Shown here: positions 1 to 11,769 of the stretch, piece by piece
Layout: each line of letters starts with the position of its first letter
Numbering within the stretch: position 1 is the first letter of the stretch
Source of the DNA: Fratercula arctica
Lineage: Eukaryota > Chordata > Aves > Charadriiformes > Alcidae
Length of the DNA: 64,000 bases
Reading direction: 5' to 3'
Assembly (NCBI GenBank): GCA_947846985.1
Contig: CANTUZ010000002.1
Location: 153,445,889-153,509,888, forward strand
Made by a program: the position numbers and the translations under genes
Notes under the pieces: model-generated
Told to the model about the DNA's origin: nothing
What the model saw: only the letters and a program-made list of their open reading frames with translations
Database searches by the model: none

Positions 1-69
1 TATCTGTTTCAGCAGCGGAAGAAGTTGTTTTCTGTATATAAATCTGTGTGGATGTTTAAACTTGTCAAG

Positions 70-78
70 TTTTTCAGA

Positions 79-109
<31 letters not shown>

Positions 110-136
110 TAAAATACTCTGTTATTATTTATTATT
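70..136 (+). repeat. Ancient SINE/LINE 3' tail (MIR/L2-like)
   Basis: The stretch contains the phrase gggatgaaaggcgctatata followed by aaatg and a TTATT-rich tail. That is the typical 3' end of old tRNA-derived SINEs that share their tail with L2/CR1-type LINEs in amniotes. The 5' body is not recognisable, so only the tail is called. The exact subfamily cannot be set by eye. Confidence 0.55.
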
Positions 137-775
137 CTTTACACATGGTAAGCGCTCCTGGGGTGCTCTGTTTGTTGTAGTTGTTGTGATGGTGTTATGT
201 GTCCTGACATTGCATCTTGCCACAGCACACAAAGATTTATTTCGGAAGAAATTACATTAACATCCATCCTTCAGTTTTCCGCTTGCATGGTATTTTATAT
301 TAGTTGTATCTAACTCTTTTCTTTCCCATCCTTATTTTGTGAGGCATGTGGAACTACCATACTCAGAGAAATTAATTTTTCTTCTGTGTTTTCCCTCAGT
401 TTTTCTCAGTGTCATGCTGGAAAAACTGGCTGGTAATTCCAAATATTAGACTTTTGCTGCGTTTTGCTTGAGGATCCATACCAATGCACTAGTTTCTCAC
501 AAAGAGAAGGAATAAAGAAAACAACAGACATTTTTACCTGGGAAGGAGATATCGTCTGCATTTTGTCATCCCTGGTGCACATTAAGCAGTCAGTCCCCAT
601 GCTGGCACGCATGTGCTACAGAGGAAACCTCACCCTCATGTTGGTTTATACTCTCATCCCACCAGTAGACTACTGCTATCCTCCTCATTTTCTGTGAAAG
701 CAGAGGAAGATCTTCCACATGCTCAACCTTGTCTATCATCTAAGTAAAGTGGTCAATGGGGATAAACTATCAACA
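137..775. other. Unique non-coding sequence
   Basis: No exon, repeat or RNA gene is visible. A 77-codon open frame on the plus strand at 464-697 has no recognisable domain and lies antisense to an equally short frame, as expected by chance. Confidence 0.5.
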
Positions 776-955
776 TTCCCTTCCCTTCCCTTCCCTTCCC
801 TTCCCTTCCCTTCCCTTCCCTTCCCTTCCCTTCCCTTCCCTTCCCTTCCCTTCCCTTCCCTTCCCTTCCCTTCCCTTCCCTTCCCTTCCCTTCCCTTCCC
901 TTCCCTTCCCTTCCCTTCCCTTCCCTTCCCTTCCCTTCCCTTCCCTTCCCTTCCC
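776..955 (+). repeat. (TTCCC)n microsatellite, 36 perfect units
   Basis: The pentamer TTCCC is repeated without interruption for 180 bp. Because 5 is not a multiple of 3, all frames stay open, which produces spurious Ser/Leu/Pro/Phe-rich frames on the plus strand and Gly/Arg/Glu/Lys-rich frames on the minus strand. None of these is a gene. Confidence 0.98.
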
Positions 956-1107
956 TCCCCTCCTCTCCTCTCCTCTCCCCTCCCCTCTCTCCCCTCCCCT
1001 CTCCTCTCCTCTCCTCTCCTCTCCTCTCCTCTCCTCTCCTCTCCTCTCCTCTCCTCTCCTCTCCTCTCCTCTCCTCTCCTCTCCTCTCCTCTCCTCTCCT
1101 CTCCTCC
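956..1107 (+). repeat. (TCTCC)n microsatellite, second phase of the tract
   Basis: After a 40-50 bp transition of CCCCT/CTCTC variants, the unit becomes TCTCC and is repeated about 20 times without error to about 1107. It stays pure pyrimidine on the plus strand. The unit differs from the upstream TTCCC array by base order and composition, so this is a second expansion rather than simple decay of the first. Confidence 0.95.
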
Positions 1108-1170
1108 TCCTTCTCCTTCTCCTTCTTCTTTTTTCTTTTCTTTTCTTCTTCTTCTTTTTTTTTTTTCCCC
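1108..1170 (+). repeat. Decaying pyrimidine tail of the tract
   Basis: Variable CTT, CTCCTT and T-run motifs continue without a single purine to 1170, where the first A appears. Together with the two pentamer arrays this makes 395 bp of uninterrupted pyrimidine. Confidence 0.9.
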
Positions 1171-2029
1171 ATAAGCTTCCCCTCTGTATTAAGTCCAATT
1201 TCCATGTTTCATATGATATTTTAAAAATAATTAGAGCACTACTATTTATCTACCCAATGGTGCCTGTCTACTGCAGACATGCCATGCCTGGACGCCCACG
1301 GGATTAAATGGTGAGGCACTACACCAGGGCTTGCTCTGACAATGAAATTTTGTGCCAGCATCTGTAGAAAACAATGAAGTACTTGACTTTCTAATCCCAA
1401 TCCAGGGGCAATGAAGAAAAGGAATAAGAACACCAAGACATTTTAAGATATGGTCATAAATGAGTTGCAAGCGTAGATTATAGTCTTTTTGGTTGAAAAC
1501 TACAATTTTGGTAATTCCTAGAACTATAGGCAAAAGCCATCTTCCTTCAATGAGCTTTACACTTCTGCTTATTTTAAAAGCACTACAAAACCCCATTTTC
1601 TCTGAGATCTTTCTCCTGCAATTTTCAAAGAAATCAGATAAGGTAGAAAACTGGTTCTCTTCCAAGCAGTTAGAGATGTTCAGATTTTGCCATAATATAA
1701 ATACCGAGATAGAACCAGTTTTATATTTGGTGGTCTGGTGACATTTACAAAAAACAATGATGCAAGAAGGGATTGAAGGTAAATTGTTACTATTTTAGAG
1801 TGTATACATGGGGTTATGGTAGGCTTTTACTTTCTTTTTCAGGCACTGTTATTATTCCATTTTGGAGCTGAACTGTGAAGTTTGGGAAGAAATTGGTTCA
1901 CATGAGATGTTCTTCATATGCGTATGAGACCCACTGGCATAACCCCCCCCCCCCAATTCTATATTACAAAGAGATAAATCTTTGGAGAAAAGAATATTAT
2001 GTGCAGAGTATGTAAACACTTCTTGTTAA
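1171..2029. other. Unique non-coding sequence with a C12 run
   Basis: There are no recognisable exons. A run of twelve C lies at 1943-1954. A 139-codon minus-strand frame at 1246-1665 has no domain that I recognise and no splice context. Confidence 0.5.
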
Positions 2030-2500
2030 ACTTCCAAAATATATTTTTTTTTTTGCCAGATTCCTTTTAATAGGCTGCAGTTTGTGGAACTTGTCAGAAA
2101 GCTTCTGTAGAAACTGCTGTTTCCACATCAGAAAATGCTGTTTTGCTGAATTCAGAACATTCCCTGATAAATTGTTGTTTTACAAGATTTGATTTCATAA
2201 ATAATTCAAAGGAATCATTCAGAAATTGCAGGACTGTGACTTTTTTTAGAAAGGAAAACCACATTTTTATTTTTAAAATGCAATTTTGATTATATTAGTC
2301 TTATCGTGCAAGCATAAAAATATTTTTTTGTTTAGATCTTGTTCAGAAAGCTCAGATTTCCAATAAAACAGGAAATATACAACATCCTAACTGTTTTTCT
2401 CTTTAAGAGATGTTTCTAAGGAGGAGGAACATTTTTATCCACCAGACACGACATTTAATTTGACAATATTAAATGCACCAATCTTATTCAAAAATTAAAT
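2030..2500. promoter_or_regulatory. Possible conserved non-coding block
   Basis: This is an AT-rich, repeat-free stretch with short homopolymer words and no coding frame. It reads like vertebrate conserved non-coding sequence. This is an impression of texture only; conservation cannot be measured from one sequence. Confidence 0.2.
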
Positions 2501-5359
2501 GTAAACCTATCACTTTTTAACATTGCATTTTGGATCATGCCGCAGTATTATCCATCTGTTGGGGAGCCCTTTAAAATATATAAGGAGAAGTCTTCCCATC
2601 TGATGAAGGGCAGTAATGACAAACTATCTGTCTCAGTGTGAATATAGTCCTACTTTAGGAGAATTTAGGTTCCAAAATGCAATTTTCAGTAGCTGAGCCC
2701 TGAGCAAGTACATGGATGAAATTTCCTGAATCTGCATTTTCCAGACAAAGAAGATGCCTTTATTTCTTCTTGTGAAGAACATCCTAGGAACGTTTATCTA
2801 CTGAGGTATTACCATTCCCATAGTGAATTTTTGTGACATATTACACAGTTGCCATTATTATGTCAGGAGATTCTGCATCTATGATTTACATACATATCTG
2901 ATGGCTATGGTGTTACTGAAAAAAAAGAAAAAGCATATAAATGAGGCCTGAAAATTGGAAAATGGGTACTGACATGTGGGGATGGGTTGTACCAAGTCCT
3001 ATATATGCTGTCCGTTAATGATTTTACAGATCAGAAATGCCCATGACAGACTTGTAGTTCATTATCAAATGCACTCCAGCGGAGCTGGTCTACATGAACT
3101 GATGAAAAGAATAAATGGAGATGTGTGACCAGAATAATGTTATTGTAGACCTGTGTAAGGGCAGAATTTGCTCCTTATAGATAAGATAAGGAAAAAAGGA
3201 AAGTGCTGAGTGCCATCCAGGAAAGGTCTTTCCAGGGAGGTGTGAACTGCGGTATCACCAGAGGCACAGCCTGGAACAGGCAACTCAAGAGCTCTTTGAA
3301 GGACTCATTGGAAATCCTGGAAATCTCCAAGCACAGGAGTTAGTGAGGATATGGGTCAGGTGCTGTATTCACAATTCTTTCTACAAATACTGCTCAGGGC
3401 AGTACCCTTTATGTCACACACATTCTAAAAAATAAGTATATGTGTACATGTTTCCTTTATGGTCTGAAAAAGAACATAAAAGTCACGGTGGAGAACGTAT
3501 AATGAGATTGAAAGAGAACTTAATGCTGGGCATTTACTAAAATGTACTTTTGAAGGGTGTTTTTCTTGTCATTCTCTTCACACATGCTGGCATAGGCTCT
3601 AAAACTTTGAACAGTCGCATGATTATTTCAGGGCTAGACCTGTTTGTGAATACTGGGGGGAATCCATTTATTTTCTGCTAAACTTGCCTAAAAAGGAGCA
3701 GAGCGCTCTGTTGTGCCAGATCAGTCTGTCATAGTCCAATCTGAGCTTGCGTTCAAGGGGAATCCTCCAACACTGGATGTAAACAACATCTGCCACTTTG
3801 CTATGATTACCACACAGAAATTCAGGCCAGTTACTCTGCAGCTGCTCGAGGCCACAGCTCCCCTGATTGCCAGCCAATGAACTAGTTAAGGCTTATTAAT
3901 GTGTTTATATTGGTTGTGAATGTCCTTCTGATTTGCCCTCTGCGCAAATTAGTCCAAGACCTGTGAAGTCTGATCTCTTTGAGGGAAGGCTGGAACAAAA
4001 CCGCAATCCACCTCCTCGTGTGAAAAGCTTGACAAATGTGGTGATCTGGATTTGCTTTTGTAAAGTATTATGTATACTAAATAATCTGTGGTCTTGTGGG
4101 TGAAAAGCACTCTGTCATTCTCCATCAACTTCATGCTTTATAAAAAAGCTGGAGACGGAGAAAAAGCAGGAGAACCGCATAGCCTTTTCATCTTGTTTTA
4201 AAAAACCCTCTCAGACTGAAACTCCATCCCTTGTTCCTCATCCGAAACCATCTTCTCATTTTGCCTTTAAAATTTCATACTCACCGTGAAAAGTGATTGT
4301 CTTGAAAATTTGTAAGGAAATTCTCTTTAAAATGAAAGGGAGACATAGTCATCTATCTGGAATCACTGCTGAACACATTCTTCTTAAAAGGGATTGGCTG
4401 CAGCAACATTTAAAGGGAATTAGCATTTTAAACACAGTTTTGTTCTGACTTGTATACTACAGGCTGTTAAGGAACTTCAGTTAAATACCGTGATGGAAGA
4501 CAGATACACAAATTGCCTTAAAATCTAAATAGCTGATATCAATATTTTTTAAAAACACACCATTGATGCTGCCAGTGTAACAGGACTTCCAGTTCCTACT
4601 GCAGCTCAAAGTTGAACTCACGCTAAATAGCTTAGTAACTTTCAATATGGTAAGAAATGAGAAAACCCACAAATTTCTTAATGACAAAACTTGCTGGCAA
4701 GGCTGGATACAAACACCAGTGCAGGGGAGGAGCCTGGTGCACTGCAGTGCTCCGAAAATATTTAAAACAGGAAAATCCAACCTTTTTGCAATTTTTTTTT
4801 GTCCTGTTTCTCCACTCATCACTCGTGTGACAATGCCTATCCCTGGGCTGTCTCTGGGCAGCGATAACGTGTTCTGAAATCTGTTCCGGCTTCTGACTGC
4901 AGCACCTAGGACCTTTTCATAAGTGATCAAGGAGGCCCTGCTATGTCTGCAGCATTTTCTCTTGCTTACCTGGGTTGGACTATTCAGTCTACATGACTAT
5001 ACCCAAAAGTGTCACTTTCTCTGGGTCTTGGTGAGATGATAATTTGGCTGTCTTCCTGTTGTATTAAGATCTCAACCTAGAGGGCCATTAACTTTTCGAA
5101 GCTCAATGCTGCCTGACTTTCTTTTGTCGTTTGAAATTACTCTTAGTCTCTCCTTAGTCTCTCCACTGTCAGCTTCAATGAGATCAACTTTGTTCTGGTT
5201 ATGACAGCCCAAATTAGAAATCTTGGTGCTCTCGGAGTCTGAAAACTCTAGTAGAGAAACATGCTAGTAACATGTCTGAAAAGCAGAACTTATTGGTTAA
5301 AGAACACTTTCAGTTGTTTCATTTGCTTCCATTAATGTGATAATGCTGAAAAAAGTACA
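2501..5359. other. Unique non-coding sequence
   Basis: I see no repeat family, RNA gene or convincing exon. The longest frame (149 codons, minus strand, 4481-4930) carries no recognisable motif and overlaps a shorter plus-strand frame. Confidence 0.5.
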
Positions 5360-5445
5360 CTATAATAATTATTTTTAATAATGATTGTTAATTATTTTTG
5401 ATTTTTAATAATTATTTTATTTATTTTTAATAATTATTTTCATTT
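5360..5445. repeat. AT-rich low-complexity tract (TTTTTAATAATTA words)
   Basis: The word tttttaataattat recurs three to four times with small changes in about 85 bp, giving a degenerate AT-rich direct repeat that also has internal dyad symmetry (ataattat). Confidence 0.7.
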
Positions 5446-8330
5446 CTTGTTTTCCTGACAGTTTCACAAAATAAAGTTTTCATTCATAGTGCATTTATTA
5501 GTGAAGGCTCGAAACTTTGTGCAACTGGTATATGGTTGGCTGTTCGCCTTTTGTCAAAAAAATAATCTTGCCACTTTTTCTATCAAATCACATCTTAGCA
5601 TCAATCTGACACAAAATTTGGGATGCTCACTCCTATTTGGAGCGCTCTAATTCCCAAACTGCAGGAGTACACGCAGTCAGAATGGATTTGTAGCATCACA
5701 GAGTTCCTGTCTCAGGTGAAGAAGAGCACAGACAGCGAGGCAGGACTGTGAAACTACTGACTGGTGCAGCTGAGGTCTTAATCAGGCAAAGACACAAAGT
5801 TGATTAAGTCTCTTGGGGTTTTGAGCACTCTTTTTCTGGAACACAGCTATCAAGGTTTTGGTGCAGGAAAACCAGCTACATTTCCCTATCACACTTTCCC
5901 TAGTATATGTTCGTTACTGTATAAAATGACATACAGGTCCGTGCATGGGTGTAATGATGTATTTGGAGTTCAGGATTATCACACTGCTGATACCAGATGA
6001 CTGAGGAGCTATCTGCTTGTTTTTCTTTATGAAATCACTTTTGATAATTATTTTTATAGCCTTATTGGCTATAAAATTGGCTATTGCTACTCCCAGGAGC
6101 ATTGCAAAGATTAGACTAGAAGAGGATGAAAATGTTTTTTTATACTTTACTGTGTTCGGATTTATTTTTAATGCTGCAAGACTGCAAGTGTCTGGAGCTT
6201 TGCATTGTTAGCGGTGGACACAGATGACCCGGGGTAGCCTCTGGCATTGGTAGACCCAGTTTCCTTCCCAAAAGTTGCTCACAACTTAAATAGGTTACAG
6301 AAAGGAAGCACTGTTGTTCTAAATTTGCATGTGGGCAGCTGAGGGACGTTGCAATTATATGATTTACCAAAGCAGCTCAGTGGTAGAGATAGGAATGTTG
6401 AAAGTCCCAGTCACAAGAATTTTATTAGTAGGTTAATTACACAGATGTGTAAATACACATAAAAATCCCTTCATGGGATCATCAGTTGACTTAGGACTTC
6501 CTGAATTTCCAGAATTTTTGTTTCAAGAGCTACTGAAATGCAACCGCCTGTTTAAGAATAAAACCTGGGCCTCAGGAACCCTCAGATTTTGAATTCCAGC
6601 CCTGATTTCCAACTCCTACTTGTTTCTTTTCTTCTTCCAGATCCTCACTTACACTTTGTATTTGCCTCACAGCAATTCTGGGGATGGAAGGAGGGGGAAA
6701 TGTCATACAAGTTACTTATGCTAATATGCTTTCTGCCATATGTTTAAGAAAAATTTCCTATGCCATGTTCTCTGTGGAGCACTCTTCTTGAATATTTTGC
6801 AGTGGATTTTTGAAATACATATACGGTGTTGAAGTCAGTCTAATCTTGCCAGTGTGTCTGGGGAAATAGATAGTTTCTTCCTACAAGAATACATTTACAG
6901 TCTTTAAAGTTATACTCTATCCAGTGACACATCTCAATGCTGAGACCTCGGAAATCTTTATTGTACATGCATGACCTGCGATGCAAAGGAGGATGACAGA
7001 GATTCAGTTTATGAGACTGTTAAACCTTCATCCTTGATTTTCCCTCTGGTAAACATGATGTCAGAATTTCTAAGCAGTTTGCAATGGTCCCAGACTAAAC
7101 CTCTTTTCAAGCACAACATGGTCCAAGTGCTTCTTTAGCCACAGCATTTGTGGAGCATATCGGTACCTATGCTGGATTAGTTTGGAAGCTTTTCCAAAAC
7201 TGTCAGTCTTTGTAAAAATCCTTTATAGATATACTTCTAATCAGCCTCTTCCTAGCAAATGCAGAATAAATCCTGAGCATCTGTCAGTTTTACCTGTACT
7301 TCTGAGTGAAACATGACATTAATATTTGTGTCTCTTGATACACAACCAATTCCAGCCCCTTTCACAGTGAGCGTTAAACACAAAACCCCCCCATCCATAG
7401 TTCATTCCAGTAAAGGAAAGGGCGTAACAAAAAAGTGGGATCATTCCTTCAATAATATTGAACATATTTTATATACCTGACAGTTTCTATGCAATTTTTC
7501 ATTGTTGTTGTTATGCTATTACTATTATTTATAACCCTAACTCTTTCCCAGTTTTATGTGTATCTAGTCATATGCTCCCATTTGATTTCTTAAATATGGG
7601 GGTTATGGGTGTTTGAAGACGTGTAACTTCTGTTATACAGGTATAATTAGTTAATTTCTTTGGCTGTTTCAGGTCCTATGCAACTTCTGTAATTTTGCCC
7701 TTATACCATTTTCCTAGCACATACTGAGCCTTGGCCAGTACCTACTGTCCGAAGGTGAGAGGAAGTATCATGTTAAATTTGGAAGGAATGACCCATAATA
7801 TCTTTTTTCCTAGTATCCCGTCCTTCTTCCTTTCAAAACCCAATCTCTAACCCTAAGCTACGCCCTATCGCATGTCATTTCAGAGCAGCAAATCTGTCTT
7901 AAAATCATTACAAGTCATCCCAACCTGTGCGTTCTCTCCTCTTCTCCATTATTCCTTTGTTGGTCTATGTTCAAGGCAACAGTTCGTACATATCTCAGCT
8001 CTCTCCAGAAACTCCTCCTTGTTGCCGTTGCAGTGCACCCCACCTTCTCATCAGTCCATTTTTACTGGAAACTCTTGGATTCACTGAGTTTATTAAAGAG
8101 GGATAAATAGGTCCATGATTAGAAAAACTTGCCAAAACTTTTCAGACCAAGTCTATTGACAAACCTTCAAGGATATAGCGAATGTTGATATTCAGAAGAC
8201 TCACTTATTTTTAGGTTTTTGCTTTCTGGGGTCCACAGATTTTTTCATAAAGCCATATTTAGCATTAGGTTACAGCTTCTGAAAGAGAAGAAGCAAGAAA
8301 GCTTAAAGAGTAGAGTACCTGGAAAAGGAA
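5446..8330. other. Unique non-coding sequence
   Basis: There is no assignable repeat or exon. Short telomere-like words on the minus strand (ataaccctaac at 7531, ctaaccctaa near 7848) are noted as possible outliers of the degenerate array that follows. Confidence 0.45.
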
Positions 8331-10104
8331 AATGACCACTTTTTTATTTGGAAGCTATTACTTATTTCTTGCAGAGAGCTAAGGAGAGACCTGAGGAGCT
8401 GAGGAATTTTGTACACAGCAAGAATTAAAGTTATGGATGGCAATGCACTGAGGAGAAGGATCCGGGGTAGGCTACTCCAAAATGGTCAGTATTTAGAACT
8501 ACACAGCATGACAAAGTGAGTTCTGAGGGCAGCTGGAGCTAATTGCCTATTTTCCTTTCAGAACTTTTGGTACTCTTCGATGGTTCAAAACTTGTAGATT
8601 TAAGATTAGAAGGGGGAAGGGAAAAATTTGTGATTATGTTTTGTGCAGCATGAAAAATAAAACTCCTGCTGAGGCTGGTTGGTGTGATGGGATCATCTAA
8701 GGTTCTGTGGAAACTTTCCAACTAGGGAGGATAGCGGCAGCCTTAAGAAAAGAGTGGAAGAAAGGTCTGGATCTATTGGTGTATTATAAGTAGACCCTCA
8801 TAATAAAATGGTTGATGGCATAGACTATTGGCCAAGCATTACTATTCCCTCCAGGAACAAGCTTTTAGATCAGTCAGGAGATCACAAGATGGATGAAGTT
8901 TGGGTTAGACTTGGGTTTGGGAAAAGACAGATTTGAAATTTGTCTGTGGTGGTGGGGTGTGTGTACACAATCTAAGTGTACTGGAAAGAGCATTGACATT
9001 GATATTCCTTTATTTTGTCTGATTACTCCAGGGTGACCATGCAGCTTTTTAAATAGCACAGTTCAGGGGTTAAATACAGGTTAATGTTTCAGTTGGAAGG
9101 ATAGGGTTGGATTGGAGGAAGTGCCAGTAATCTCTTCTGGTAGCATTGAGGATTACCCAGGAGTTAAGCTGAATATAGGTGTTAATGAGAACATGGGGTG
9201 GGGGGTGTCTGTTTTTTGTGGCAGCTTCCATGGGTTCATGAAAAATTCTTAAGAGTTTTTTGAACAAGGAAAGGAATAGGATAAAAGATATAATATGGTT
9301 ATACCTTATATAAGAAAAGTAATATTCCATGCTTGTGTCTTTCTGAAATAAAGGCTTATCTGGTTACTTTTAGCTGTTACTGAGAAGCACAGTAGGGTTA
9401 GGGTTAGAGTTATGGGAATGAGGGAGATAAGTGCTATAATTATGGTTGAATATTGCAGATGGTGCTTTCATAAGAACGACCTCTTTATAATTATATTTTT
9501 CTTTCAGGTTATGCCTGGTGATTGCAAAATAGCTATAACAAGGTTAGTATTAATTTTCAAAAAGTGAGAGTAGAACACTATTGTACTGACTTCAGACCTT
9601 CAAAATAAAATAATTTCAAATTGCCTAGACAAAGGATCATAGTTATCATTTCAGTTCTTATCAATGACTTAGGAGTATGGAAATCTAGAGCTCAGGCTAA
9701 GGTTACTATTAAGGTTCAGAAAATGAGGAAGAGATACAATTTTTCTGGTACTGTTTCCAGACTATGGAAATACAAAAAGTATATGAGCCAAGTGGTTTAC
9801 TATTGTTTCTCGAACTTGGTGGTATGGCTGGAAAGTAAGCAGCGAAATTAGGACTATGGTTAGCATAAAACAAATGAGCATGGAAAAACTGAAAATTTAT
9901 AGGGTGGACTGTACATAGAAGAAAAGAAAACCAGTTCTGCTTTTATATGAGGCTTAGATTATTGTTATACCCTTTGGTTTCAGGGTCTGACAGTCAGCTT
10001 TTAACAGTGTCACCTTTAACAGTCAGCTTTACCCGTGTTAGGGGTACGTTTAAGGTTGAGAAGATAATAGAGATATAATTATCCACGTGCTGTGGGTAGG
10101 CCAC
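8331..10104. repeat. Degenerate telomere-like repeat array, left part
   Basis: Words related to GGTTAG recur through this stretch in one orientation, including tagggttagggttag at 9393-9407, gggttagacttgggtttggg near 8897 and taaggttactattaaggttc at 9698-9717. A second word, agatataattatgg and variants, recurs at about 9286, 9433, 9732 and 10071. The gaps are about 150 bp or twice 150-170 bp. A pyrimidine-rich word ending in ttcag often lies between them. The units are heavily diverged and the edges are uncertain. No coding frame runs through it. Confidence 0.5.
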
Positions 10105-10282
10105 TCCTGCGGTTTAACCCCAGCCAGCAACCAGGACCACGCAGCCGCTCGCTCACTCCCCTCACCTTGCCCTCCCCCGAGCAGGGTAGGGAGAAGAAGG
10201 AGAAAAGGAGGGGTAAAAATAGCTCATGGGTTGAGATAAAGGCAGTTTAATAGAACAGTAATGGAAGAGGAAAATAATGATG

Positions 10283-10334
<52 letters not shown>

Positions 10335-10679
10335 TGTTAGAAGAATATACAAAATTAAGTGATACAACACAAGTCGCTCTCACCACCCGATGATCTGTTG
10401 CCCAGCCTGTCCTGAGTGGTGATCGTGGATCCCTATCCCTCAGCCAACTCCTATTTATATACTGAGCATGATGTCTATGGTATGGAATATTCCTTTTGCC
10501 AGCTGGTCCTGTCTGTGCCTCCTCTCAGCTTTTATGGAAAGCGGAAAAGTCCTTGAGTAGTGTAAACATCACTTAGCAACAACTAAAACAACATGTGTTA
10601 TCAGCATTATTCTCATACTAAATCCGAAACAGCAGCTACTAGAAAAAAGATAAATTCCATTGCAGCTGAAATCAAGACA
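10105..10679 (-). mobile_element. Solo LTR of an avian endogenous retrovirus
   Basis: The plus-strand sequence ggtttaaccccagccagcaa near the left edge and gcagctgaaatcaagaca at the right edge match the two ends of a common bird LTR type. The stretch is about 575 bp and contains the cgctcgctcactcccctc and ctcatgggttgagata words of that type. An ATTAAA-like poly(A) signal read on the minus strand (near 10246) suggests minus orientation. No gag, pol or env lies beside it, so it is a solitary LTR. It splits the telomere-like array and holds an (AAT)n expansion. It is a relative of the LTR at 45.8 kb. Confidence 0.75.
10281..10335 (+). repeat. (AAT)n microsatellite inside the LTR
   Basis: About 16 near-perfect AAT units are flanked by GATGAT variants. 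The 45.8-kb relative lacks this expansion at the matching place, so it grew after insertion or in a sub-lineage of the LTR. Confidence 0.95.
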
Positions 10680-11300
10680 AACACTAATGTAAAATGTGGT
10701 CTTGAGTTGTACTAGTGAAATTTATTTTTTCTGTCTCAGGTCTGGTTACCATTTCTGGGTCTTCTATAAGCAGAGCTTGTGATATAGTTAGATTTTTTGG
10801 TTAGCTTTAGGGATGCTATAGCTTTAGGGATGCTATAGCTTTAGGGATTCCTTAGATGAGCAAATGAAAAGTTACAGTATTTTAAAAAAAGGACCATGGT
10901 TACTTCTTTCAGCCTCTGAGTGGCTGACAGAACAGAATTGCAGGACAGAATAGGGGAGAGGGAAAAAAGAACCGCATTATTTAATGTACACAAATGTAAA
11001 ATTAATTTTAAGATGCTTGTAACTAATTTCTACTTGTATTTTTTGTGTGGCTATCAATTATGGTACTACTGAAACTCATCTTAAGCACAGGTTTAAAAAA
11101 AGAGTGCAGGAAGAAGTTTATTTTTTATATTATTTTTAATAAATTGCCAAAATAGATTTAGTGCTGATCAGTGACTTATGGTTACTTTTGTTATTTCTAG
11201 AAGAGTTTGGCAACAGTGACTAGAGTAAGGTTAGACTTAAGGCTGGGATTAATGTGAAGCACACAAGAGAAAGAAATCCTGGAATTATTGTATTGTTGTG
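10680..11300. repeat. Degenerate telomere-like repeat array, right part
   Basis: Beyond the LTR the same vocabulary resumes: ggttacc at 10744, ggttacttct at 10898, ggttactttt at 11180 (identical to 9362-9371) and taaggttagacttaaggctg at 11226-11245. This supports the view that the LTR interrupted one continuous older array. No exon is seen. Confidence 0.45.
10802..10851 (+). repeat. 17-bp tandem repeat, 2.9 units
   Basis: The unit tagctttagggatgcta occurs twice perfectly and a third time with its last bases changed. It contains a TTTAGGG word and lies inside the telomere-like array. Confidence 0.9.
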
Positions 11301-11769
11301 TAAAGACTTTAAAAGTAAAATCAAAGTTGATGGTGTGTGGGACCAGAGGCTTGTGTTTGAATGTGTACGTGTGTGTATGGTTTTGTGGATTTGCTGACTG
11401 CATTCTTTACTATCTCACAATGAATTTTATCCACTCCTGTCATAAGCAGTCCTTCCCTGCCCTTCTTAGGCTTAGAGGATTCTCTCCACTCTCTTTAACT
11501 GTCACGCTATTTTTTTTTTAATAGAAGAGAGTTGAACAAGCAAAGTCCATCTTGGAGAGAAGACCCTCACCCAAGCTAGGACAAGCACTACTGTAGACTT
11601 TGAGGCTTGCATTATTCAACAGTTGATGGTTTTATTCTATTCTTCCTTTACCCTATCGTTATACTAATCTTGCTTTTAACAATAGCTTCATTAACTCTAC
11701 CCAGAACTAACTGCAAATGTAACTTGTCTCAGCTCTAGCAGTAGTCCACCCAAATAGCTCAGATATCCT
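11301..11769. other. Non-coding sequence between the array and CR1
   Basis: No recognisable feature is present. A 77-codon plus frame at 11288-11521 is Cys/Val-rich with no domain and ends in a T run. Confidence 0.45.

Noticed and set aside
719..1307. Four long open frames (142-183 codons) on both strands
   Set aside because: They read straight through TTCCC/TCTCC pentamer repeats, which leave all frames open. The proteins are simple Ser/Leu/Pro/Phe or Gly/Arg/Glu/Lys repeats.
1943..1954. C12 run as a regulatory element
   Set aside because: An isolated homopolymer with no supporting context.
9393..9407. True interstitial telomere repeat
   Set aside because: Only about two and a half TTAGGG-like units are perfect, too few by themselves. 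The case rests on the wider degenerate array, reported separately.
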